From Dallia pectoralis (Eukaryota; Chordata; Actinopteri; Esociformes; Umbridae): a stretch of DNA of 64,000 nt. Location: positions 1,054,001 through 1,118,000 of the forward strand of contig CM055744.1 of assembly GCA_029465975.1 (NCBI GenBank). The letters run 5' to 3'. Made by a program: the position numbers and the translations under genes. This document shows positions 32,101-43,700 of the stretch, piece after piece. The stretch's first letter is position 1; each line of letters opens with the position of its first letter. The notes below the pieces were generated by a model. The model did no database searches. It worked only from the letters and a program-made list of their open reading frames with translations, and was not told the DNA's origin.

Positions 32101-35100
32101 ATTGCTTTACGGTAACCATAGCAATTTGCTGTAGCAAATGTACGATCCTTATGTGCAGTCATTTAGCTTAAGTTCATGCAGCGTTTGGTCTTGGGGGTAT
32201 TTATGCTAGAAAGTACATAGCAATTGTTGAGGCAATGACTGTATTGACTGTCTAGGTACCCGTATTAAGCAGCAAGCATTACTGTCTGATGGCCTTTAAC
32301 ACGAGAAGTTCGGGTACTGTGCATTTCATTTTGTGTTAACATGTCATATCCATGTATTGTCCATCAGTCATAGGCTTACGTCGTTCATTCCATGTGAAAT
32401 TCTGTTTTACTTTCTGTTTTTGTTTCAATGGGCACCAAAACTACAATAACCCTGGGTCTCAGTTAAAACACATAATGATCGGCACAAACAGATCCTGGGT
32501 TTGTTTGTGACCATGAAGCTATTAATGGTTCACACTTTAAACCGAATAAATATGTGTTTTTGTTCCACTTGTTGCCACTTCAATATATCTGATTGACGTG
32601 AAAACAATATTATGCTATTGTGTTTAAAGTAAACTAGGATTCACTTGATTCTTGGTGGCATCATTGTAGACCACTGTTTACTGGTGATTGGTGTAATGTC
32701 ACATGTTTCTATTGACAGCTAGTTTTATTTTATAACCCATTATGAAACCAGTTACTGAAGTAATACCAAGATTGTAATTCATTCTCGAACAGGCCACCTG
32801 CACAATGTGGACACATAAGGCTACATTTACATGGGCAATCCAATTCGGATATTTTTTCCACCACTAATTGGTCTGATGATAAATAACTATCAGATCTAAA
32901 TATTTGTGATCGGTTAAATCAAGAATTAGTGTAAACATTTCTGCTTTCGGAAAAGCTAAACATTTTGTTTAGTATTCCAGAACATTATACCCTATCTAAT
33001 AACAAGAAACAGAGAACGTAAATGTCGTAACGACATGGACAGGTATAACTGAACTCGGCTTGTAAGGATATAGTCGCCGGATCCCTGTCAGGCACAGTGT
33101 ATTCAAGGCAGTTTTTATTATGCAAACCTGTAGTCTGTAGTGTTGGATTTATCTGAAGCATATTATCATAAAATTGTAATCCTTATTTGGAGTCTTTGGT
33201 TATGTCCATATTTGCAAAGCAGCAGTTCAGCTGTGCATGATCGTGTTTTCAAGGGTGTCCAAATGGAAAAAAAACATGTACACTTGTATGGCAACATCTG
33301 TCTAATAATAACACAAATTATTTATTTCATACCAGCATGAACATGTACAGACTCGTAAACCTATTCAATAGAAATACCTTTAATACTTTTATCCACATTG
33401 TTTATATTCTTTAAACACCCAGACAGTTTGTTCTCAACATTTTGAAAACCTTTAGATGTTTTAAATTGGTAAGCAAAGTAAAAATAGGGATATTTTAGAT
33501 GTGTATAGTAGCTCTAGTGTAGTCAGATAATCAGTAGGCTTATTCTAATCCAAACGTATATTTTCCAAACCAGATATTTGAATTAATCAACACGAACATT
33601 GGCTAATACCAAACAAGAATGTATTATTTGCTGTCTATCTAACAGCATAATATAGGATTTTGTTAAATGTTAAGATAATGCTTTATCTGCAAAATATGTA
33701 GACCTATATTATTAACATATACTGTCAGTGACCATTACAAAGACAGTGTCACTGAAAGCAATGTTTCAATTTTTTGGTAAGACAGAAACAATAACTTAGA
33801 AATATTATCATAGCATTATTATGTATGAAGAACAGCTTACTAAAATGTATATTTTTTATGTCGGTCCCCGGAGATTCTTCTTTATTGACAAGGGTTACAT
33901 TCTACACCAGAGGTGTAAAACCAGTTCCATGGAGGGAAGAGTGTCTACAGGTTTTTGTTTTCATCTTGTACTTGATTGGGGGTCAAACTCATTTTCACCG
34001 TGGGCCACATCATCATTTTGGTGGCTCTCAAAGGACCGGTTGTAACCATAAGACTGTATATATTTAACTACTCTTAATATATTGTTACATAACTGTCTCT
34101 GCATTTGATTATTATGTATTCAAGTGTGGAAATATTGTACATGCATTTACATAAATGTTCAAATATACATAAGCATATAAGCAAATAACTTTAATTGACA
34201 TGCATTGTGGTAGATATAGTTATTGATCACTGTAATCCTGTAATGGAGCATACACTTTTATTTTAAGACAAAAATGTGCTTTTTAGCTCTTAGTTCTTGA
34301 CCATTTCCATGCAAATGGTATTTCACTATCGCGAAAAGGATGTTAAATAGATCTGCAAGAGGATTCATTAAAACACTAGGATTAATTAAACCATTTACAT
34401 TTGGGTTCCAGTCCATGTAGGCCATTTCACCCCTATTTATTGTATTAAGTAGAGACGGTATATCCACTGATTTATTTTTAAAAAAGTTAAATGCAAAAGC
34501 TAGTAATTTGCAATAGTTTAAAAGAAAGCCGCAGATTATAGGGTGTATCATGAACAAATCACCTGGTAGCATGCTTGTTCATATTAGCTGAGCTTGTCCA
34601 AAAGTCAATTGTGATTAACTGTCTTTTGTTTTCCAGTCTGGGCAGTTTAGTGAAGACATGATTCCTACAGTGGGTTTCAACATGAGAAAGGTCACAAAAG
34701 GCAACGTAACCATCAAGGTGGGCCATTCTCACATAACAGTATGTAGGCTACCTTTAATGCTTGACAGTTTACCTGATTTCAGTTCTTTTGGGTTTCCAGA
34801 TCTGGGATATAGGAGGGCAGCCAAGATTTAGGAGCATGTGGGAACGCTACTGCCGGGGAGTTAACGCAATTGTGTGAGTATCTTTTTGTTTGGCCTTACA
34901 GGGAAGCCTGCATGGATACATTTGATGTGGTATAAGATGACCAGAATGCTGAAGATTACAAAATATGTTCACTTTTGAAGATGGCCATTTATTCACTGTC
35001 TGTGCAATGGTCATGCTTTAAGATGATTTATTTTTATACTAACAAAAACTGTTGTTGACTGATTAAAAAATGATTTAATTGTTTAGGTATATGGTGGATG

Positions 35101-38100
35101 CAGCAGACAGTGAGAAAGTGGAAGCTTCCAGAAATGAGCTGCACAATTTGTTAGACAAGCCCCAGTTGCAAGGAATTCCTGTAAGTAGGCGAACCCTTCC
35201 GAAAACACTGCAAACATGTAAATGTGGGAGTTTTTCTAATCCGTCAACAGCCAGTAACAGCTACACTGCACTTTTAGGTTTTGGTGCTTGGAAACAAAAG
35301 AGATCTTCCTAGTGCTCTAGATGAGAAGCAACTCATTGAAAAACTGTGAGTATGAGAAGAGAGGTGTTGCTTATCTTTGAAGCCCCAGCAGTAATCTTAG
35401 AGCAGCGGATGCGTCTGAGCTGTGGTTTTCCACAAAACTTATTTTTTTGCTTAAACCGTTTCTTTAGGAAGAAACGTTTAGGAAAAAAATATTTAGATGT
35501 TTTTTTCTAAATCATTTATATTTAGATCATATGTCATACTTATGAATGGTAATCGCAACTAGAGGTCGACCGATTATGGTTTTCTCAGGTCGATACCGAT
35601 GCTGATCTTTTGAAATCCAGGTCGGCCGATTATTATGGCCGATTTATTTAGGCCGATATTTGGCCGATATGTGCTGGTTTTTAACCTCTATTTGCAAAAT
35701 AAAATGTAACACTAATAATTACTTAAGAATAAAGACATAGAATTTTTCAACAAAAACATTTAATAAAAAATGTATAATATATTATATTAAATAAAAGAAA
35801 CAGGTAACAAGAAAAACTTTGATAAATGAACTTTTCAATAAAAAAAAATAGATAAGTGCACTAAGCAGCATTTAATTTCAACATCTGAAAGCTTTAAATA
35901 AATTAACAATTTCAAAAATCACTCCCAGACCCTGAGATTCACCCCACCCATTCCACCCTGAAAGTTTTCAATATTACCAGCTCAAAAACGGCAGGTTGCA
36001 GGCTCTCCTGTGAGCCGGCTCCTCTTCTTGTCATAGATAATCCCTATTTCACTAAATATTCTCTCACTGGGAACAGAGGAGGGAGGTGGACGGAGTAATT
36101 TTCGTGCAAGAAGGTACAGACGGGATGCATTCAGTTTCCACCATTCTAGTGGCAGACCAGTCTGTCAGCGGCTCTCGGAGGTACTGATCCAGCTGCACAG
36201 TGATTTGTTGCTCATCATTTTCTTCAACAGAAGTTTCTCCATGTGCTCCTAAAATGTTTGCGCACATCTGTTCAAGAAGACCAGAGGGACCGGGTTGTTC
36301 TTCCTCCTCCACCCGTCTCCGTTTCAGATCTTATTCTTGGGACTCCAGTGGTGGCTGTTTTGCACTGTTCAGACACAATGGTGTGCTTTTCTATCACCCA
36401 CTGCAAAGATTTGACCTTTATAGCAAGGATCCAGCAGCGTAGCCAGCACTAAACATTTGGTCTTCTCCATTTTGTGTAGTGTTTTGATTCCCCTCGTAGT
36501 GGGACCTTCTGCCTGAAGCACATCTTTAGCACAGCAATGCTTGGAATGATGCAGGAGATGGACGCCTCTGCCTTACTCATCTCAAACGTACTTCCTCCAT
36601 GGGGCCCAGTGTCTCGGTCAAATTTGAGACGAGGGCCCACTGGTCTGCATTTGGGGTTGTAAACTTTCCATGTTCTCCTGCATAGATGTTCAGAGCACGC
36701 TTCTGTTCCAGCATCCTTTGCAACAGGTGTAACGTGGAGTTCCACCGAGTGGGAACATCCTGAATTATGCAGTGCTGGGGGAGGTGAAGTTCTTTTTGAA
36801 TGTCACTCAGACGCTGTTTTGCGAGCACAGAGTGGCTGAAGTGTGTAGCACATGTCTTTAACTTATATAATAATGTCCCCCACAACTCTCTGACTGCTGA
36901 TGCCCTCATTTACCACAAGCTGTTAATGTGTGTGCACTGCAGCTGAGGTCTGGTATTTCTGCCAATCTGAGGCCTTTAATCATGTTGGCACCACTGTCTC
37001 GGAGCACAAGCACAACTCTGTTGTGGGTGATGTCCAATGTTTCAGCATGCTAAGGAACACCTTGCTGATGTATTCCCCAGTGTGGGAGCCAGACATAGCC
37101 TTAACATTTAGAACTACTTGTTTTCTTTCCCATTCACTATTAATGAAATCTAATCTATGACTCAGTCTCCCCAGACCAACAGTCTGTCATGAACGACAAA
37201 TGAGGGCCAGCATTCTCTGAGGTGATCAGTGTTGTGATTTTTCTTTCCACATTATGTTTTCCAGCATGTCTGTGCGGTATAAGCTTTCAGTCTTTGAGGG
37301 TATTCCGGGGTTCCAGAGTTGCAATCAAACGCTGAAAGCCAACATCCGATACCACTGTAAATGGCTGGTTGTCTGTAGGAATCATTTTGAGTATCTGTTT
37401 ATCAATGTTTCTGGACCTCTGGTCAGAATTCTGCCATTTTCTTTGGGAATCAAACATTTGTGCTACCGTAGGCTGACGGAAGCAGGAGCAGCCGCTGCAT
37501 CTTTTTCTTTTTACTGCCTCTTTGTAATCCTGGAGGTGGTTTGCCTTCAGGTGATTCTACATGTTTGTAGTATTTTTACTTTTGCCTTTCTCAGCCCCCA
37601 TTCTTACTAACTTGCTGCAGATATTGCATTTGGCCGTCCCTGGTGTTGGCTGGGTAAAGCGCTGCCATAAGGTTTATTTTTTAGCCATCAGACTGTAATT
37701 ACAAAAAAGGGGGGAAATACAAGGTTAAGTTAGTATTTTTGTATAGCATCTACATCTTCAATTAATTTTATATATAAGTAGGCATATAGACATCAAATCG
37801 AACATTTATTGTTATAGTTCAGCATCTAATTCAGTGCTTTATAAGTAATACAAAGCTGTCCTGCAACATGTATTGTTGGTTTGTTTGTTTGTTGATGGAA
37901 TGGACATAACTTATTATCGCAAAGAAAGGAAAAAAAAGCCTATGGTAGGAAATTAAATTATGTAATAACATAGTAAGAACTATTACTTCTAACAACAACG
38001 TATTTCACTAGTACATTGCTGTTAACTACTAAAACAACCACTAGATGGGTAAAGTTTAGTTTGAATGGACTGCGAGGATACCAGTTTCAGTTAACACACA

Positions 38101-39160
38101 GTCTGTGTTGTTCTGACAGCAGCTGCTGCACACTGCTTCTCCCTGTATCCTCTTAATATAAGACACACAAACAGAACAAATAAAAGTCTCAGATCCACTA
38201 TCTGATTGCTATATTCTAGCTGAATTACTGTGACATGATAGCAACCCTTCTATAGTGATGCAACTTCAAATATGCTATATCAACCAAAGTAGCCAAACGT
38301 CATTTAGCCTATTCATGTTTTTTTTATCGAAGTTGGCAGTAACATGTCATACTATTTAATTAAATATATGACATAATAATTTAATCCCTGCCGTTTTCTC
38401 CAAGGAACTTTCTCCTCCCTTAGGCACTGGAAGTTTAGTGCTCACTCTGCTGGTACCCTACTCTTGGTGCAGTCTAACATGCGTTCCACAACAACAACAA
38501 CACTACGCTGCCCGCGACTGTTTTGATTTGGGAAGATTACAGACAGTTCTATGTCATTTAGTTTGTAGATGACTAGCAGAATCTTTAATAAGATCACTAA
38601 AATGACTGATATGAGTGGTTACTCAGGCCAATCTGGTCCCAGAAACGGTTATATATGTTGCTATAGTGTTCAATGGATCATATGTCTATAGCCAAAAGCA
38701 AACCAACTGTCCTGTATTTTGCTCCCATGCTGTCTCTTGAACCCAGAGAAATCAGGCCCAGTGCACCGTATCACTAGTATTGTACTGTACTGATTTTCAA
38801 ATGGAAACAGCTCCCTCTGCTGGCCCTTCAATAACAAAAACTAGCAACACATTTCATAGCAACATATATAATGTTTCTATACTAATTTCCTTTCTCAGGA
38901 ATTTGGCAGCTATACAAGACCGAGAAATATGCTGCTACTCCATTTCCTGCAAAGAGAAACACAACATGGGTAGGTAATAAATGGTGACTGGAGGGCCTGT
39001 TTGTGTCATTGTGTATATAAATCTGAGTGCTTGCCGCCTTTCCCTGTTCCATACTGACCCTCTGAGTTTTGCCTCACCTTGTCCAACCCAATGCCTCTCC
39101 TACCTTTTAGATATTACTCTGCAATGGCTCATCCAACACTCAAAGTCCCGGAGGAGCTGA
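29112..39160 (+). CDS. arl8b: ADP-ribosylation factor-like GTPase 8B
   Basis: Seven coding exons: 29112-29234, 34637-34717, 34800-34873, 35087-35180, 35278-35345, 38899-38969, 39111-39160; 561 nt, 186 aa, the exact vertebrate length. The start is fixed by alignment of MMTLINRLLDWFRSLFW with ARL8B. Motifs: P-loop GLQYSGKTT, switch I PTVGFNMRK, switch II WDIGGQPRF, NKRD base-recognition box and the C-terminal SISCKEK. RSLFWKEEMELT and RGVNAIVYM favour ARL8B over ARL8A. ARL8 sits on lysosomes through its N-terminal amphipathic helix and recruits SKIP/PLEKHM2-kinesin and HOPS for lysosome transport and fusion. Intron 1 (5.4 kb) holds a satellite and a LINE; intron 5 (3.5 kb) holds a decayed hAT. 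edem1 follows in the same direction. Confidence 0.97.
29440..30765. repeat. 18/19-bp minisatellite in arl8b intron 1
   Basis: About 70 units of GTACTGTCAGGTTAGCTT (18 bp) and variants GTACTGTCAGTGTCAGCTT or ..CAGCAT (19 bp) and a 22-bp form with TCTGTCAGATTATCTT. Variants occur in blocks. Open frames on both strands across it are repeat artefacts, rich in CTVRLA or YCQVSL. Confidence 0.95.
30935..32050 (-). mobile_element. L2/Rex1-type LINE fragment in arl8b intron 1
   Basis: Minus-strand ORF2 pieces in order from 32050: KKLSVAPDKSM and NINKHFADAGHAFFTRLLDP, PVIRLFKGPLAPTATD, KTHNCAALCIDLFKAFDSVN (RT), then LYADDTILYTS (the catalytic box). Frames change several times, so it is dead. Low-coordinate end has the TTTATTTAACCAGGTAGGCC tail typical of the family. 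Same family as the remnant at 1-735. Confidence 0.88.
32051..34636. other. Rest of arl8b intron 1; two small repeat pieces
   Basis: No exon recognised. At about 33905-33985 (GGTGTAAAACCAGTTCCATG) and 33986-34060 (GTCAAACTCATTTTCACCGT with GGTGGCTCTCAAAGGACCGG) are fragments resembling hAT-type short repeats common in fish. The remainder is A+T-rich. Confidence 0.5.
35559..37690 (-). mobile_element. hAT transposon remnant in arl8b intron 5
   Basis: The left border starts CTAGAGGTCGACCGATTATG, a well-known fish hAT end rich in GGCCGAT repeats. A transposase is encoded on the minus strand: a BED zinc finger near 37545-37635 (CNICSKLV ... NHLKANHLQDY) with an in-frame TAG where a Trp is expected, a middle domain at 36577-36909 (IIQDVPTRWNSTLHLLQRML, typical of ZBED/hAT), and a hATC dimerisation end near 36000-36110 (LARKLLRPPPSSVPSERIFS). 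Multiple frameshifts show it is inactive. The right border was not identified. Confidence 0.85.
37691..38898. other. Rest of arl8b intron 5, no gene
   Basis: A+T-rich sequence up to exon 6, no recognised repeat or exon. Confidence 0.5.
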
Positions 39161-40794
39161 AACCAGAGGAGCGGCTCTCCCAGCTCCCCAGTCATGTTTC
39201 CCTCCTCACACAACACTCTGCTCCCTCTGATGATGATGATGTAGTTAGTTGATGCACTATCTTGCTTGTGACACCCCCTATCCCATTGTAATACTCTCTC
39301 CTCTGTTTCTCCCCACACAAAGCCCCATACTACTGCACTACGAAAGATGGTCTTTTAAGAATCCTACATCCCATGAGTCAGAGAAACAGCATTACGCTTC
39401 TGCCAGTAGGGGGGCTACTCCTGTCTCCTGAACAGAGAGGGTCCGTTTAGGTTTGCCTACGATGTACTAGCGGCAAAATGACAGGCCTGGAAGCCAAATT
39501 ACACGACAACAACACTAGGCTAGGGTGTTAGGTGGAGCCATTCCACACACTCATGATGTGTCGATCAGCCACTTAATGGGGCCAGGAATCACTGGACATG
39601 TTTTCTAGACAGTGCTGTATCAAGCCAGGGAAACGTACGTATACATATGTTTATTACACTATTGGGAATATAGGGGGGACTTCCAGATGCACTTCCTGTT
39701 TAAGTTCCATTTTACTTTGAGAGTTAAAATATTTTTAAATGGAAGAACAATAAAGTAGCTAGTAATTAGTTCAGCAGTCAGGTTTGTACAAATATATGAT
39801 ATAATTTGTACTGATGTTGGAGTATATTTTACAAGTTTAAATGTACTGAAATTTGTTGGTGGTGATTGGCTTTGTTTGTAATTCAACTTAGTAGAATTAT
39901 GTACTTTGTGCTGTCTAAGATCTGAGAGAGAGAAAGAGAGAAAGGGGCAGATATCAAAAGTGCCTTGGGAAATATCTAATCTCTGAAGCAAAGCAGCGAG
40001 CAAGGTGTGCCTACATTGGCAACAAAAAAGAACACCACTCATATATATATATAAATTAAAGAAATAAAAGGCATGCTTTTTAATTTACAGATGGTACTGT
40101 TATGTTTCTTTTCTCACACTCAGAAGTGCATTATTTGCAGTGGTGCTAGCTATTTATGTTGTCAGTACTAAATGTATAAATATATAACATTTGAATGGAT
40201 AAGAAAGGTGAGATATGCTAACAAAATGTTTGACATTAAAAAAACTAAACATTTTCCCTGTCACTTAATGGACACATTATTGTACCTATAATTATATAAT
40301 ATATGTGCTTCGATTTTTTGTTTATTTGATGGGATAAAATGCATAGAAGACACCTAGGTTAATTTGATAAATATAAAGTGAATAACGAAATCCACAAAGT
40401 GTGCATGTTATTGTTTTTATTTTTATATATTTAGAAAACTCGTGAAAAACCACCCGCCCCGACCATATTCATTTTAGCCCACCGTACTTGTTCATGCTTG
40501 TGTCTGTTTTCTATTGGCGCTAAAGTTACATTGACTAGACTAACAGCAGAACTGACAGGCACGATATCCAATCGCAACAACGTGTTATGATGACGACATT
40601 ACGGCAGCGCCAATCACAGCTATAGAATTCGGGAGAGGCTGGTTTTGTTGACAGGAAGAGTAAAGAACAAATGTTCGACTTTTGCCAGGAGAGATAGGTC
40701 TATTGTAAGCGATAGTAGAAGAAAATTCAGCCATCTATTCGTCAAATATTTGTCTAAATTAAACTATGATTTTTAGGAACAAACCTGGGCCAAT
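39161..40794. other. arl8b 3' untranslated region and edem1 promoter
   Basis: No coding segment. The last 250 bp before 40795 contain two CCAAT boxes (40568-40572 and 40610-40614) and an inverted one (ATTGG near 40514), and no clear TATA box, as expected for a housekeeping promoter of edem1. Confidence 0.5.
39749..39754 (+). terminator. Candidate polyadenylation signal of arl8b
   Basis: AATAAA about 590 nt after the arl8b stop codon; another AATAAA lies near 40060. Which is used cannot be decided from sequence. Confidence 0.4.
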
Positions 40795-43700
40795 ATGCAA
40801 TGGAGGTCAATAGTGGTTGGTCTTGTTGTGCTCAGACTGTCCCTCAGCTGTGTGCTGTGGCTTGCGTTTGGACTGGGACCTAACGTTAGCTGGGGGTTTC
40901 ACTTTCCCCTTAATTTCAATTTGCACAGAATAGAGCTGTTCAAGGAGCAAGATGGGGCAGCTGCCGAAGTCAAGTCCTGGTCACAACCAATACATGGACA
41001 TAAAGATGAACAACACAGGACGTCTGTCCCGGGTAAAGACGACACGCATACGGAGACCCAGTCTTACCTGAGCCTGTTTGAGGGAGACCGGGACGAGTAT
41101 GACAGGAGATTCAGCTCATTCCCGGACACACTCAAGACGAAGATGAAGGGGATGGCGAAGGACATGTTCTACTTTGGATATGACAACTACATGAAATATG
41201 CTTTTCCCCACGATGAGCTGAATCCAATTGACTGTGAAGGGAGAGGCCCTGACGTGCTCAATCCGTGAGTCATATACTAGGACCAATCTGGTTACATGCA
41301 TGACACGTACAACTCACACGTCTGGTTAATTTAATTTATTAATCTGGTTACATGCATGACACGTACAACTCACACGTCTGGTTAATTTAACGTATTCATG
41401 TATTAATCTGGTAACATGACACGTACAACTCACACGTCTGGTTAATTTAATGTATTAATTTATTAATCTGGTTACATGCATGACACGTACAACTCACACG
41501 TCTGGTTAATTTAACTTATTAATATATTAATCTGGTAACATGACACGTACAACCCACACGTCTGGTTAATTTAATGTATTAATCTGGTTACATGCATGAC
41601 ACGTACAACTCACACGTCTGGTTAATTTAACGTATTCATGTATTAATCTGGTAACATGACACGTACAACTCACACGTCTGGTTAATTTAATGTATTAATT
41701 TATTAATCTGGTTACATGCATGACACGTACAACTCTCACGTCTGGTTAATTTAACTTATTAATATATTAATCTGGTAACATGACACGTACAACTCACACG
41801 TCTGGTTAATTTAATGTATTAATTTATTAATCTGGTTACATGCATGACACGTACACCTCTCACGTCTGGTTAATTTAACTTATTAATATATTAATCTGGT
41901 AACATGACACGTACAACTCACACGTCTGGTTAATTTAATGTATTAATCTGGTTACATGCATGACACGTACAACTCACACGTCTGGTTAATTTAATGTATT
42001 AATCTGGTTACATGCATGACACGTACAACTCACACGTCTGGTTAATTTAACGTATTAATGTATTAATCTGGTAACATGACACGTACAACCCACACGTCTG
42101 GTTAATTTAATGTATTAATTTATTAATCTGGTTACATGCATGACACGTACAACTCTCACGTCTGGTTAATTTAACTTATTAATATATTAATCTGGTAACA
42201 TGACACGTACAACTCTCACGTCTGGTTAATTTAACTTATTAATATATTAATCTGGTAACATGACACGTACAACTCACACGTCTGGTTAATTTAATTTATT
42301 AATTTGGTTACATGCATGACACGTACAACTCACACGGCTGGTTAATTTATTAATTTGATTGGCTGGTAGACTACATGTCTGGTTAATTTTATTGTGTCTA
42401 TTGGGCTTTTAACATGTACGTTGTCGGTTTGGTAATGTAGATTTTACAGATAAACAAATAGATTTACAGATAAGCAGTTTCCCTGAGGACTGTGTTTTAG
42501 TTCCCAGGTTTAGAGTTGTATTTGCTTGCTGTCTCTTAAATGTTCATAAGCAACGTGTAGCAATGTAGCTGAGCTATTCTCAAATCTGATAACAAGAGGA
42601 AATACGAGCCTACTTGGACCAAATGTAATTTATTTCCATCTGAATCAGGCTCATTTCTTTTTTGATTGTGATCATGTTGAATGTGATCCCATAATTAACA
42701 TTTTCATGCCCCCAATGTAGCCTACAGGTACATTCCTTTGGTTGTTTTCAAGCCTTTTCACCTTTTTATTTTTATTTTCAGGTCAAACATCAACATCAAC
42801 GATGTCTTGGGAAACTATTCACTGACACTCATTGACACCCTTGACACTCTACTGGTAACCAGTCTTTATTGGCATTCCTGTTCTTTTCATGTGAGGTTTT
42901 AGAGAAGTGATACTTTGGTTTTTGTCACAGGTCTTTCAAACAATGTATCTCTCTAGGTTCTGGGGAATGTTTCAGAGTTCCACAGAGCTGTCAAACTGGT
43001 GATCAACACAGTGTCTTTTGACAAGGACTCCACAGTTCAAGTTTTTGAGGCTAACATCAGGTATAATTGGAAACTTCTTTCAAATAATCCCTTAAACTTG
43101 TTAAGATGGAGAAAACCATTTCACATCCAGGTTAGAGTAGCAGCTAATGTGTCAGTATTAACAGTGCCTATAGAAAGTCATCATTCCCTTTCTAAGTTCT
43201 TTCCGTTTATCCACATTACATTACACCCTGAACTGGACCAAACCATTTCATGTGTGTCTGTGTGTGTGGGGGGGTGCGGATTATGCAAAACATAGGTTCT
43301 CTCAATCTCTTTTTTGCTTAAAACAAGAAAAGAAAAAAGGGTTTGGTAGATGGGTTAATAATTTGCTTTGGGAATCGTCCTAACTCCCCCCGTACAGCAC
43401 CCTTGCTCTTACTTTGAATCGTCCTAACTCCCCCCGTACAGCACCCTTGCTCTTACTTTGAATCGTCCTAACTCCCCCCGTACAGCACCCTTGCTCTTAC
43501 TTTGAATCGTCCTAACTCCCCCCGTACAGCACTCTTGCTCTTACTTTGAATCGTCCTTACTCCCCCCGTACAGCACCCTTGCTCTTACTTTGCACACTCT
43601 CACCCAGATGCGCTCTCAGGAACCGACATTTTGCAACAAATTATTTTATGTAAATAAAATAAAATGAATAAATAAAAAACAAGACAATGTCGGGCAAAGT

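Noticed and set aside
40560..40600. Possible ER stress response element upstream of edem1
   Set aside because: CCAAT at 40568-40572 is followed after nine bases by GTGTT, not CCACG, and no UPRE core was found; the call cannot be supported.
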